From: Desulfoscipio gibsoniae DSM 7213
GTDB taxonomy: Bacteria > Bacillota > Desulfotomaculia > Desulfotomaculales > Desulfallaceae
Assembly: GCF_000233715.2 (NCBI RefSeq)
Contig: NC_021184.1
Span: 1,644,501 to 1,708,500, forward strand
DNA length: 64,000 nucleotides
Reading direction: 5' to 3'
The notes beneath the pieces are model-generated. The model had not been told where the DNA came from, did no database searches, and worked only from the letters and a program-made list of their open reading frames with translations. Position numbers and translations under genes: made by a program. This document shows positions 35,552 to 44,347 of this stretch, piece after piece. Position 1 is the first letter of the stretch. The number at the start of each line of letters is the position of its first letter.

Positions 35552-37438
35552 ATGTTAGGAAATCTCCGTTATCGTTTTGCGGAGGAAGTCCCGTCAAAAT
35601 ACCGCAGGCCGATTATAATCGGCCTGGCGGTCTTGGGGTTGGCCGTTCTGTATATTTTGGACGTGTGGATATTGGGTACCGCCGCCGCATTTTTTGTGGC
35701 ACTTGTTGATAGTGTGCAGCATATAGGCCAACCGCTTGACTTAAGCTTGGTCAACTGGTACTGGCACCACCCGTTATTTGTGGCCAAAGCCTGGGTTTTT
35801 GAGGTAGACAAGCTATCCAATCCGGAAATACGCACCTGCTGGCTATTTATAAATGCCAGCCTGATCATCCTGGGCCTGGCCGGTGCGATTAAGAGCAAAA
35901 TGCAAAGTGGAAAACAGAAAAACAATGCCGAATATCGCGATATCCGAAAACTACGGTTCAAAAAATTTCAATTCGACATAAACCAGTGGCTGAATTGGGT
36001 GCCTGAAAATCAGTACTTTCTCGGTCTGGATGACCGGCGACGGCCTGTCACTGTGTCTGCAACGGATATGACAGAGCATATTCACATTCTGGGCGGTTCC
36101 GGCAGCGGCAAAACCGCCTTCGGTGTCACGCCTATATGTATACAGGCCATCAAGAAAGGTGCAGCTTTGGTAGTGATTGACTTCAAGGAGGACAGACAAG
36201 CTATTCAATTGCTGGCTCAGGAAGCTATTACGAACGGCAAAAGGTTTTACATTTTTACACTAGATCCACGGGAACAAACAAACATTTATAACCCGCTGGC
36301 CACCGGTACCCCGCTGGATAAGGTTGAACGGATAATGACAGCATTGGAATTGGTTTTTGCTGGTGAGGCTAAATTCTATAGTTATGTGCAGCAGGCTACG
36401 TTCATCCCGCTTTTGAAAGAGCTGGATAGACGGGGGGTTAAATATACCCTGGGTGATATACATGGTATTTTACACAATCCGGGTTTAGTGTTCCAGTTGA
36501 CCGGTCAAAACGTAGATGAAAATCAGCTCAAGGGCCTAACCGCTGCGTTAACCCCATTTGCCGATATAGAACAAATAAACTCAGCTCAGCCGGATATAGA
36601 CATAGGTGAAATCATGAATCGTGGGGATGTGGTATATTTCGATTTAAAATCCGCATTGGCCCCGGAAGCCAGCTCAGCCATTGGTAAAATGATCGCTCAA
36701 GATTTGCAGTATCTGTCAGCGTTCCGGTCACCGCAGTCACGACCGGCCATCATAGCTATAGACGAATTTCAGAACATGGCTTGCCAGGCGTTCCGGAACG
36801 TTATTTCTAAAGTGCGGTCGGCCAATTATGGCTTACTATTGGCCAATCAGGCCATGGGTGACCTACTGGCGGTGGGTGACGACTTTGCCAACACCATCCA
36901 GGTGAACACCCGGACTAAAATTATTTTTAACGCCGACACTCCCGCTGACGCGGAACTGTTTTCGCAATACACCGGAACAGTATTGCAGACGGTAATGAAC
37001 CATAGCGAGAACAAAACCCAAACTCAGGGTTTGTTTTCAGGTTGGGACAAAGGGGATCGACGACAAACCGTAGGTGAAAGCAGCACAGAAATAGAGGTGC
37101 CACTTTTACACTCAAATATGTTTAAGAAAATGCCGCCGGGTAAATCCGTGATCATCAGGCGCGGCAAGCTGGCCGGTTTGGCCAACCATGCCTACCTGAT
37201 TTCGAAAGCTGAAAAAGACCGGCTGGAACAGCTGCCACTGCCGGAGCCGGTACCCGGACCCAGGGATGATAGGGGTGCATTTACAGTAGAGAGTATGTTA
37301 AAAAATGCCAAAGATAAGTTGGTAAAACAGTCAGATCTGCCGGGAAATGATCAATCAACGGGTAGTCAAATCAAGGATGATATGTCAAACGCTGGCAACA
37401 ATGCGGGTGCTGCTGAAGCCGGGGAAGTGGTGCTATAG
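35552..37438 (+). CDS. VirD4/TraG-like coupling ATPase
   Basis: 628 aa. N-terminal membrane part with spans near 20-55 and 97-113, then a P-loop ATPase: Walker A GGSGSGKT (181-188), Walker B AIIAIDEFQNM, and a TraM-recognition-like region (SANYGLLLANQAMGDLL). These pump-like ATPases bring DNA to a conjugation channel or move DNA directly as TcpA/FtsK-like proteins do. As the only transfer-type gene in the element it is the key to how it moves. ATG with AAAGGAG upstream. Confidence 0.8.
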   Translation: MLGNLRYRFAEEVPSKYRRPIIIGLAVLGLAVLYILDVWILGTAAAFFVALVDSVQHIGQPLDLSLVNWYWHHPLFVAKAWVFEVDKLSNPEIRTCWLFINASLIILGLAGAIKSKMQSGKQKNNAEYRDIRKLRFKKFQFDINQWLNWVPENQYFLGLDDRRRPVTVSATDMTEHIHILGGSGSGKTAFGVTPICIQAIKKGAALVVIDFKEDRQAIQLLAQEAITNGKRFYIFTLDPREQTNIYNPLATGTPLDKVERIMTALELVFAGEAKFYSYVQQATFIPLLKELDRRGVKYTLGDIHGILHNPGLVFQLTGQNVDENQLKGLTAALTPFADIEQINSAQPDIDIGEIMNRGDVVYFDLKSALAPEASSAIGKMIAQDLQYLSAFRSPQSRPAIIAIDEFQNMACQAFRNVISKVRSANYGLLLANQAMGDLLAVGDDFANTIQVNTRTKIIFNADTPADAELFSQYTGTVLQTVMNHSENKTQTQGLFSGWDKGDRRQTVGESSTEIEVPLLHSNMFKKMPPGKSVIIRRGKLAGLANHAYLISKAEKDRLEQLPLPEPVPGPRDDRGAFTVESMLKNAKDKLVKQSDLPGNDQSTGSQIKDDMSNAGNNAGAAEAGEVVL

Positions 37439-37940
37439 CCATGAATTATTACCAATTAATGCTAATAATTCATGGCTGTGCCCCGCACAATAGCCCCACA
37501 CCGCGCCCCCCTCTGCCGGTGTGCGCTGGTTGTGTGTGCCCGTTGTGTGGGGTATGAGCTATGCTCAAGCCGCGCCGTTGCCCGCGTTCCTCCGCTATAG
37601 TCTGCCGTCTTGCGGCAGACCATAGCGGAGTTGGAGCAGTCCCCCCGCTAACGGTCCGTAACTCACTTCGTTCGCACGGACCATAAGCGGCGCTTCAGCC
37701 TTCGGCGGCACCCTCCCTGCGGTCGGGCAAGGGCATCTTCGATGCCTGCCGCTCTCGGCTTTCGGGGTTCACTTCGTTCACCCGGCTTGCTCTCGCGTCC
37801 CCTGCGGGGACGCATAAGGGGAAATGGGGCGCTGCCCCTTTCCCCTTATAATCCCCTTACCCCCGCCGGGGGTTTTTTAACCCCCGGACCCCCTTTGGGG
37901 CTGCGCCTTTTGAGGTGGGAATCTGCAAGGAGGTGTTGTT
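37439..37940. other. Structured GC-rich noncoding region
   Basis: No gene. Contains a perfect 13-bp inverted repeat (37439-37475), an 18-bp-arm hairpin with one mismatch (37590-37630, loop TCTTG), further hairpins at 37647-37692 with TTCG-rich loops, and G/C palindromes CCCCGCCGGGGG and CCCCCGG.. near 37861-37900. The density of hairpins suggests an origin of transfer, a single-strand origin or a regulatory RNA. Confidence 0.45.
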
Positions 37941-38585
37941 ATCGCACGCATTACTAAAGCTAAGCAACTTACGCTACGGGATCAAAATTTCTTAACCGAT
38001 TTGGCCCGGTGCCGGGTGCTGTCATTCCAACAGGTTAAGAATGCTTATTGGTCGGCTGCCAAGGATAGAACTTGTGAGGATCGGTTAAAGCAGTTAAGTA
38101 AGGCGGGATACCTTACTGAACATACAGTTGGTGGGGAAAAACCCGGCATGTTTTTAAAGGTGTACAGTTTGGATACCAAAGGCAAACGCTGGGCCACTGG
38201 CCCGGATGGACCGGGGTTGGACAGGAGTATTGTTTTTACTCATCCGGGCAAGGCTAACGAGGTTGTGCACCAGGTGCGGACCAATGATATTTATTTCAAT
38301 CTTTCCGGAAGTGAGCGGGCAAGTTGGCGTATCGGTGATGCGCTGGAAATTGAAAATAAGGTTTATGCGGGGGGTGGTGATATTGTGCCGGATGCTTCTT
38401 ATGTAAGTGATGAAGGCGGAGAGGTTTTCGTTGAAACTGATTGCGGGAAGTATACGCCAGCACAGATCCGTGAGAAGGTGGCCGGGTTTAGCGATAAAGA
38501 GGTGGTTTGGGTATGCCCTGCCGGGCGGGAGCAGACGTTAGCCAAGTATGGGGCGGCGGGTGAATTTGTGACGTATGTTGCATAA
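37941..38585 (+). CDS. Replication-relaxation-family protein 1
   Basis: About 214 aa. The N-terminal half is a winged helix (DQNFLTDLARCRVLSFQQV...DRLKQLSKAGYLTE); the C-terminal part has a PD-(D/E)xK-like core (VPDASYVSDEGGEVFVETDCGKY). This is the layout of the replication-relaxation family. An ideal AAGGAGGTG (37928-37936) is followed by no ATG, GTG or TTG in frame: the reading frame begins with GTT GTT ATC GCA, so an ATC (37941) or GTT start is inferred. An internal TTG at 38001 would cut off the start of the winged helix. Confidence 0.65.
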   Translation: MARITKAKQLTLRDQNFLTDLARCRVLSFQQVKNAYWSAAKDRTCEDRLKQLSKAGYLTEHTVGGEKPGMFLKVYSLDTKGKRWATGPDGPGLDRSIVFTHPGKANEVVHQVRTNDIYFNLSGSERASWRIGDALEIENKVYAGGGDIVPDASYVSDEGGEVFVETDCGKYTPAQIREKVAGFSDKEVVWVCPAGREQTLAKYGAAGEFVTYVA

Positions 38586-38599
38586 GGGGGTGTTGGTGG

Positions 38600-39238
38600 C
38601 TGGTTGTTGTTACGGAACGGGATAAAAGGGTTTTTAAGTTTTTGGCCCGGTGGCGGTTTGTTACCCTGGAACAGTTGTTTAAGGCTGGTGTTTTTAGTGG
38701 TGCCCATAAGACCGCCTATAAACGGCTGCTGGTTTTACGGCGGGGGAAATTGATTAATGGCGGGCAGCTGAGTTGTGGCAGGATATATTATTACCTGGCT
38801 CCCAAGGGCGGTGAAACGATTGAATTGTTGCTTCCCTGGTATGCGAAGATTTACAAAAACGCTGGGGTGGATGTGGTTTTGAAACATTTGGTGGCTTGTG
38901 ACTTCGCTTTGGCGCTGGGGATTCAATATTTAGCACATCGGGAGGTGTTGGGTCGGTGGATGGGTGCTGATTATGATGTGCTGGCCAAGTGCTTTCGCGG
39001 TGCGGATTTGTTTTTTGAAAGGGATGGTCAATTAAATGTGCTTGTTATTGATTATCAGTATTCGCTAAAGTACCTGGCGGGAAGGGTGAAGCTTTATTCA
39101 CGACTGCCTCCGGAAATACGGGGACAATTGTTGGTTAATTATTTGGTGTTTACGGAAATCAGGCAAAAGCAGGTTATTAAAGCGGCAGCGGGTATGGGCG
39201 TTAGGGTTAAGGTGCTAAAGGCTAATTGGAAGTATTAG
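38600..39238 (+). CDS. Replication-relaxation-family protein 2
   Basis: About 212 aa, paralogue of the preceding gene: VVVTERDKRVFKFLARWRFVTLEQLF, a common family start, then a winged helix and a degenerate nuclease-like part (GADLFFERDGQLNVLVIDYQYSLKYL) lacking the acidic/Lys pattern. AAGGGGGTG precedes an in-frame CTG at 38600; no canonical start lies before TTG 38642. It follows the first paralogue by 14 bp. Confidence 0.65.
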   Translation: MVVVTERDKRVFKFLARWRFVTLEQLFKAGVFSGAHKTAYKRLLVLRRGKLINGGQLSCGRIYYYLAPKGGETIELLLPWYAKIYKNAGVDVVLKHLVACDFALALGIQYLAHREVLGRWMGADYDVLAKCFRGADLFFERDGQLNVLVIDYQYSLKYLAGRVKLYSRLPPEIRGQLLVNYLVFTEIRQKQVIKAAAGMGVRVKVLKANWKY

Positions 39239-39246
39239 GAGGTGAT

Positions 39247-39660
39247 ATGGTGAAAAATCATGCCTTTGAAATTACTCGGCGGGTTTTGCAAAATACGTTA
39301 GTGGAGTTGTTGCCGGGGCCGGAGGTGCAGGGGGAACCGTTTTGGACGTTGATGTGTGTCGAGGCAGATGGGGAGACCACTGGTAGCTTTTATGCCAATC
39401 AATCTGTTATCCCGTTGTTTTTAGATAAGGGCCAGGCCGATAATTTTTTAAGCTTGATTAAGCAGGATGATTTAGCGGTTAGGGGGATTAGTCTTAAGCA
39501 TTTGCAGGTGTTGTTGGGGTTTCAAAAGCACGGTCGGGTGCAGTTGGGTATTTGTGTGCCCGGGCTTGAGTGTTGTGGTAATTATGGGGTGTTTACTTCT
39601 ACAGTGGAACAGTTTGAGGAGCTGCTTAAGGAGTTAGGGTTCAGTTTGGATGATGTTTAG
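39247..39660 (+). CDS. Hypothetical element protein, 137 aa
   Basis: ATG at 39247 directly after AGGAGGTGAT. Acidic soluble protein with an ECCGNYG segment; no family recognised. It is the last gene of a run with the two replication-relaxation proteins (gap 8 bp). Confidence 0.55.
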   Translation: MVKNHAFEITRRVLQNTLVELLPGPEVQGEPFWTLMCVEADGETTGSFYANQSVIPLFLDKGQADNFLSLIKQDDLAVRGISLKHLQVLLGFQKHGRVQLGICVPGLECCGNYGVFTSTVEQFEELLKELGFSLDDV

Positions 39661-40596
39661 GGTGGCCAAGAGGTGCCGGACCGTCGCTTTTGGGGTATTT
39701 CTTTGGGGTAAAACGCGACCGTCCGGCTGGGCTGGTAGGCATATCCGGTCCTTTCTTTGGAGCAGGTTTTGCAAAAGCGCAGGCTTTCACGCAAAAAAAC
39801 GCGTCAAAGCCTGCACTGAGCTTGTCTGTGCTAAAGTGATCGAAGTCACGCATTAGCCACCGCGCAGATTGGGACGGCCCTGCCGGGCCGTCCCAATGCG
39901 GCGGTGCTGGCGCGGTTAGCTGCTGCCTTTGGCGGTGCGCGCTCCGCGGATCCGCGGTGCGCCCGCGGTGGACCCATGGTGCGCGGTAGTATGTGCAGTG
40001 CTGAATATGCGAGGTGCTTTGTGCAGGGAGAGTGCCCGCCCGGTCATCGGTGGCTATGGATATGCGCGGTGACCTGCAGCAGCAGCGGACACTATATATC
40101 GGCAGCAAGGTGACTTGATTAATTGTTTTTTGGGCGCTAATTTCCGCCACCCACTTTCGCTACCGAGCCCGCTTTGCGGTCTCGGTTTAACGCTCATGGC
40201 CGACTGCGTCGGCCACCGTGGGTACCCGACGGAGCGCGGCTCTGGGGTTTTTCTTTTGGGTCTTAATATGGATGCGCCGCTAACGCGGCGCTTTGATTTT
40301 ACTTTTCGCCTTTCGGCGGCCTCATTATAGCTGCTCTGTGACGGCAGGTAAAGGGCAAGGGCCTGCGGCATATCCTCCCGGCCCGTTGGGCCGGTCCGGT
40401 ATTCCTCGGCCTCGCGCTTTGCGCGACCCTTTACCTGCCGTCACAGTGCCGCTGGTTCGGCCTTAAGCCGAAAGGCGAAAAACGGCGGGGGGAGGTTAAA
40501 AGATTTATATTTTGGGGATTAATTAATCCCCAAACCCCTTTTTGGGCTTCGCCCGGGTATGAGTTCGGCTAATCTTGATGATGGAGGGTGTTCCGG
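39661..40596. other. 935-bp GC-rich noncoding region
   Basis: No credible gene; open frames here are low-complexity readings of palindromes. Contains a 12-bp hairpin with TGCC loop (39869-39896, GGGACGGCCC / GGGCCGTCCC), a palindrome CCGCGGATCCGCGG (39944-39957), many GCGC pieces, a CTCG-type hairpin near 40166-40190 and the large inverted repeat at 40336-40446. A likely place for an origin of transfer or a structured RNA. Confidence 0.5.
40336..40446. repeat. Perfect 20-bp inverted repeat around a GC-rich loop
   Basis: Left arm 40336-40355 (CTGTGACGGCAGGTAAAGGG) pairs perfectly with 40427-40446. The 71-nt inside has its own hairpins (GGCCC..GGGCC, CGCGC..GCGCG). This long stem is the strongest structure in the element and a candidate oriT or replication signal. 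Confidence 0.8.
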
Positions 40597-41070
40597 ATGA
40601 AGGTTATTTTGGAGAGTGAGTTGGAAAGGTGTGCTTGGGAAATCATGATGGCTGCTCAATACAAGTGGAAAAGGAATTATGGCGGTTTGATGTGTGACCA
40701 TTTAGATTTTTATTTTGAGGATATTTACAAAGAGGAAGCCGATAAGGCGGTGAACGATGAGGTTGAACGTCGGTTGCGGGAGAAGTTTAGTGCTGAGTTC
40801 TTTTTAAGTAAAGATGAATATGTGAAATGGGAGCTGGAAGGGTATGCGCTTGAGGAGTTGATTGATGGGGAAAGGCAGAAGTTGGAGCAGGAGTTTCGTG
40901 ATGATTACGATTGTGTTTGGGAGCAAATAGAGGATGAAAGGGAATATCTGCTGGAGGATGTGAAGCAAAAACTGAGAGGCTTTTATTACGCTTTTTTCAA
41001 TGGACCGAAAAGGTTGACGGTTGTGTATAACGGTGAGGTTATCCAGGGGGGTGAACGCAATGAGGCTTGA
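40597..41070 (+). CDS. Hypothetical highly charged protein
   Basis: 157 aa, rich in Glu and Lys, mostly helical, with no motif I know. ATG has GGAGGGTG upstream. It overlaps the next gene by 11 bp. Confidence 0.5.
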   Translation: MKVILESELERCAWEIMMAAQYKWKRNYGGLMCDHLDFYFEDIYKEEADKAVNDEVERRLREKFSAEFFLSKDEYVKWELEGYALEELIDGERQKLEQEFRDDYDCVWEQIEDEREYLLEDVKQKLRGFYYAFFNGPKRLTVVYNGEVIQGGERNEA

Positions 41071-41368
41071 GCAAAATATCATGAAGCATAATCCAAACAT
41101 AGAATTCAAGATCGGCAAAGGATACGGCTTCGCTGTAACGTATGACAGTTTATTTGAAAATGATTACGTGGTAAATGTTTTTACCGGTGGAGATGTACTG
41201 GAAATGCTTGCAGATGTCTATAGCCCCGTACCGTTGGATTTACGCAAAGTGCAAGCCATAGCCAAAACCAAGGATGGTAATATCTGGTGCTATTGCGATT
41301 CTAAAATAGGTCCGCTATGGCTGCGTCATGGTGGTGCCAATGCCAAGCTTATGGCGGCAGGTTATTGA
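41060..41368 (+). CDS. Hypothetical protein, 102 aa
   Basis: ATG with GGGGGGTG upstream. The middle (TYDSLFENDYVVNVFTGGDVLEML) looks like an alpha/beta fold. Not recognised. Translationally coupled to the preceding gene. Confidence 0.5.
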   Translation: MRLEQNIMKHNPNIEFKIGKGYGFAVTYDSLFENDYVVNVFTGGDVLEMLADVYSPVPLDLRKVQAIAKTKDGNIWCYCDSKIGPLWLRHGGANAKLMAAGY

Positions 41369-41435
41369 TTTTTGTGGATGGTGGTTTCCTTTACGGTGCC
41401 ATCGGTATCGACGGTCAATGAGGGGGAGGTGATAG

Positions 41436-41822
41436 TCACTTAGCTATCTTTTCAAGCCGGGCCACCCTGGATACCAGGTAACCGGTATCAATTTCAATGC
41501 TATCCAGGCGTTCAGTATGGTTATTAATTCGTTCTTCAATGCGCGCCAGCTGCTCGGTGTGTTGTTTGTGGCCTGCAAAGAGGGTGTTGATTTTGGGTTC
41601 GATTTCGTTTTCGACGCGTACTGCCTGTTTGGTTAACTTGGTGTCAATTTCGTTTGTTTTGGATTTTATTGCTATTACTTCTGTGACTAGGATGTCCTGG
41701 GATTTTTCAAGACGGGCTTGGCCTTCTTCGAGGTTGCCGACTCGTTTGTTAAGGATTTTTAGTTCGCCAGTAATGACTTGGAATTGCTGGAGCACTAGCT
41801 CTTGAAATTTGTCGTTGTCCAT
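41436..41822 (-). CDS. Coiled-coil protein
   Basis: 128 aa, almost all heptad-like helix (LKILNKRVGNLEEGQARLEK). No membrane span. Related in style to tail-fibre or plasmid-stability coiled coils; function unknown. RBS GGAGCG upstream; in a minus-strand operon with the next two genes. Confidence 0.55.
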   Translation of the reverse strand: MDNDKFQELVLQQFQVITGELKILNKRVGNLEEGQARLEKSQDILVTEVIAIKSKTNEIDTKLTKQAVRVENEIEPKINTLFAGHKQHTEQLARIEERINNHTERLDSIEIDTGYLVSRVARLEKIAK

Positions 41823-41841
41823 GATTATTCGCTCCTTTCAC

Positions 41842-42132
41842 CTAAAGGTATAATACGCTCCCGGGTACGTTCCCGGAGCTGAATTTGTTCATTTCTTCGC
41901 CGGTAAGATCCCCTGGATGTATACCAGTGGTGTCGCAGTAATCCATTAAGGCATTGATATCAAAATACGGTTTCCACCCCGGTTTTTTTGGCTGATTTTC
42001 CGGCGGTTTTACCGGGCGAGGGTATTTTGCGACTAGTAATGATTCCAGTTTGTCAATTCGGGATTCTATCTTGGCTTGGCTATCTTTTAGGGATTTGAGT
42101 TCAGCCTGGATTTGATTGAGGATTTCTCCCAT
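41842..42132 (-). CDS. Small coiled-coil/HTH-like protein
   Basis: 96 aa: N-terminal coiled coil (AELKSLKDSQAKIESRIDKLESLL), a Pro-rich linker (RPVKPPENQPKKPGWKP) and a C-terminal helical part. Between the Xre regulator and the coiled-coil protein; likely their partner. Confidence 0.5.
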   Translation of the reverse strand: MGEILNQIQAELKSLKDSQAKIESRIDKLESLLVAKYPRPVKPPENQPKKPGWKPYFDINALMDYCDTTGIHPGDLTGEEMNKFSSGNVPGSVLYL

Positions 42133-42150
42133 ATTGATTCTCCTTTCGGT

Positions 42151-42378
42151 TTAATGCCGGCGAGGATCGTTGCTGCGGCCCACCAGGTAGTCTATGGATA
42201 CGTCGAAGAAATCGGCGAGGGCAACCAGCTTTTCAACAGATGGAAGGTTTTCGCCATTAGCAAATTGGCTTACAGCCGGGCGGCTTACATTAATGGCATT
42301 AGCCACGGCTTGCTTAGAAAGTTTGTTTTTATTAATAAGCAAGGATAGCCTTTCTGAAAAAATTCTTTTTGTAAACAT
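42151..42378 (-). CDS. Xre-family repressor
   Basis: 75 aa, a full lambda-Cro/CI-type HTH: LSKQAVANAINVSRPAVSQFANGENLPSVEKL with typical ending FDVSIDYLVGR. Divergent from a Cro-like gene across an operator region, so probably the main repressor of the element. Confidence 0.85.
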   Translation of the reverse strand: MFTKRIFSERLSLLINKNKLSKQAVANAINVSRPAVSQFANGENLPSVEKLVALADFFDVSIDYLVGRSNDPRRH

Positions 42379-42389
42379 GGGATCTCCTA

Positions 42390-42443
42390 TTGACCGTAAG
42401 TTGTGCTTACGGTATAATTAAAAATATAGTAAGTGATACTTAC
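42390..42443 (+). promoter_or_regulatory. Divergent switch: promoter and two operators
   Basis: A consensus-like promoter for the rightward gene: TTGACC (42390-42395), 17-bp spacer, TATAAT (42413-42418). Two inverted repeats with the same half-site overlap it: CCGTAAG...CTTACGG (42394-42412) across the spacer and GTAAG...CTTAC (42429-42443) just after the -10 box. Repressor binding would block the promoter. Confidence 0.8.
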
Positions 42444-42458
42444 GGAAAGGGGTGCAGG

Positions 42459-42662
42459 ATGAAGCGACAAATGTTGTTATCTAAAATACAGCAAAAGCAG
42501 CTTACCTATACAGAAGTGGGTAAGGCAGTTGGTGTGTCAAGGCAAATGATTAGCTATATCGTAAACTGTCGCTGTAATCCTTCATGGAAATTACAGCGCA
42601 GGTTGGAACAATTCTTCGGTATCCCGGCCAGTGAACTACTGGCTGAATCCGAGCAGCGGTAA
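42459..42662 (+). CDS. Cro-like HTH protein
   Basis: 67 aa with an Xre HTH (LTYTEVGKAVGVSRQMISYIVNCRCNPS). GGGGTGCAGG precedes the ATG. Divergent from the repressor at 42151-42378; the two would form a bistable switch controlling the element. Confidence 0.8.
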   Translation: MKRQMLLSKIQQKQLTYTEVGKAVGVSRQMISYIVNCRCNPSWKLQRRLEQFFGIPASELLAESEQR

Positions 42663-42760
42663 TAGTAAAATTTTATCAAACAATTTTAACACAAAATCAG
42701 GAAAAAGTAACGGTTCGGCAGGTTTAGGAAAAAGCCGAACGGAAGGGTGTGGAGCTTCGT

Positions 42761-43201
42761 ATGTCCTTTAATCAAGCTGCAATAAAGAAACGCGGTAGGC
42801 CGAAAAAAAATGTTGATTTGGCCAGGGTGCTTGAGCTGGTAAGCGCAGAGAAAACAGACCAGGAAATCGCCGGTGAGCTTGGTGTGTCGGTGCGGACATT
42901 GAGGACTTTTCGTAAGGAGCACGGTATACTGTCGGCAATCGGCCATGGCGGAGCCAGGCGGGGAGCCGGCAAGAAGAGAATCAGCGGTGGCCCGTATGAG
43001 CCATACATGGAACGGCAGCAGGCTATTGATGCCCGGGTAAATTCAGTTGACGCCCGGCTGCGGGTGGGCAGGGATTGCTTGTGCAGCGACCAGTGGTTAA
43101 GGTGGGCAGGTAGTGCGTTTGAATATGACAAGGGAATGGGGCGGTATGTAAGCAGAATAGCGGGCTTTGGGATACCTGCAGTTGTTCGGCAGCAGGGATA
43201 A
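42761..43201 (+). CDS. HTH/AT-hook-like hypothetical protein
   Basis: 146 aa. A basic KKRGRPKK piece is followed by a HTH-like part (KTDQEIAGELGVSVRTLRTFRKEHG) and a Gly-rich linker (GGARRGAGKKR). An inverted repeat CGGTTCGGC / GCCGAACGG lies 20-50 bp upstream (42711-42742), perhaps its operator. GTG at 42749 is an alternative start. Confidence 0.5.
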   Translation: MSFNQAAIKKRGRPKKNVDLARVLELVSAEKTDQEIAGELGVSVRTLRTFRKEHGILSAIGHGGARRGAGKKRISGGPYEPYMERQQAIDARVNSVDARLRVGRDCLCSDQWLRWAGSAFEYDKGMGRYVSRIAGFGIPAVVRQQG

Positions 43202-43281
43202 GCTGATCGCTATTATGTTTACTAAAAGTATACAAGTTTACATCGGTAAACCACAATAAAATCAAGGGAGGAAAGTATACC

Positions 43282-44181
43282 GTGGCGGATATAGTTACTT
43301 ACTCGGTAAAGTTAGATGCGAGCACAAAGGACCGGTTAGGGGATCTGGTGGAACAATCCGGCATGACGGCCAAAGATTTTCTGGCTCAGTTGGTTGCAAA
43401 ATACGAAACCAGCCAGGCACGGGAAAGCATGGCCGAATCAAAGGAGTTGGAAAACCTGCGTCACCACCTGGCCCGTGTTGAGGAAATATATATATCCATC
43501 GTTAAGAGTGCCCAAGATCGTCAGGAAGCGGATGCCGCCCGGATCAGTCAAGCTTTAAGTGAAGCCCAACAGGCCAAGGCCCAGGCTTTAGATACCCAGG
43601 CACAGGCAGAGCGTGTAGCCATAGAGGTCGAGGAACGGGTTAATGCTGCCGAGGCCACGGCAGCCCAGGTCCGGAAAAACGCAGAAACGGAAATCTTGGC
43701 TATGCGTGAAACTCTTGCTCGGTCGGAGGATGCTCGGGAACAATCGTCCCGTCTGGCAGTCCTGGCGGAAAAGGCGGCTGCAGAAGCCGAGATTAAAGCT
43801 GAAGGTTTGCAAGAGCAAGCAGAGCAATCCGAGGCTTACCGGCAGGAATTGGAACAGGTTAAGCGCGAACGCGGGCAACTGGAACTTAATCTTAGCAAGG
43901 TCCAACAGGAATTACAGGAAGCGGTGGCCATGCACGATGCGGCAGCCAAATCCGACAAGGAGGAATACGACAAAAGACTGCAACAAGCACTGGAACGGGC
44001 TGAATTAGACAAGGATAAAGCCGTATTGGATGCCCAGCGCAAGGCTTTGGCTGAGATGCGGGAACTGCAGGAAGCATTGGCCAAGTGCCGGGAAGAAAAA
44101 GCGGCCCTTGAAATTGAGCTGGCGGCCACCAAACCAAAAGGCTCTACAAAAGTTAAAGCTAAAGGCGGTGATGGGAAGTAA
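43282..44181 (+). CDS. KfrA-like RHH/coiled-coil protein
   Basis: 299 aa. N-terminal 50 residues resemble a ribbon-helix-helix (YSVKLDASTKDRLGDLVEQSG); the remaining 230 residues are one long Ala/Glu/Gln-rich coiled coil, with a Lys-rich tail. This is like KfrA, a plasmid DNA-binding protein thought to form filaments for stable maintenance. GTG start with GGGAGGAAAG. Confidence 0.6.
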   Translation: MADIVTYSVKLDASTKDRLGDLVEQSGMTAKDFLAQLVAKYETSQARESMAESKELENLRHHLARVEEIYISIVKSAQDRQEADAARISQALSEAQQAKAQALDTQAQAERVAIEVEERVNAAEATAAQVRKNAETEILAMRETLARSEDAREQSSRLAVLAEKAAAEAEIKAEGLQEQAEQSEAYRQELEQVKRERGQLELNLSKVQQELQEAVAMHDAAAKSDKEEYDKRLQQALERAELDKDKAVLDAQRKALAEMRELQEALAKCREEKAALEIELAATKPKGSTKVKAKGGDGK

Positions 44182-44214
44182 GTACGAGCAATAAAAGCGG
44201 TTATTTTTGGGAAT

Positions 44215-44264
44215 GGGAGGCATTACACCCGCTATGCTTGGCGGCGTGAGGGTGTAATGCTCCC
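44215..44264. repeat. Hairpin with 10-bp core in front of ImmA gene
   Basis: GGGAGGCATTACACCC pairs with GGGTGTAATGCTCCC (one bulge) around a 20-nt GC-rich loop. No T run follows, so it is more like an operator or processing site than a terminator. Confidence 0.5.
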
Positions 44265-44347
44265 GGCACCACCTCAAAGGGCAGTTACCAACATTATAGC
44301 CTGCCTTTTGGGGTGAAGTAGACCTGATTTCCGGGAGGTGCGTTATT

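Noticed and set aside
39641-40150. A 169-codon open frame on the minus strand
   Set aside because: It reads through palindromes and gives a low-complexity Pro/Arg/His/Ser-rich product, has no ribosome-binding site and covers hairpins; taken as chance in GC-rich noncoding DNA.
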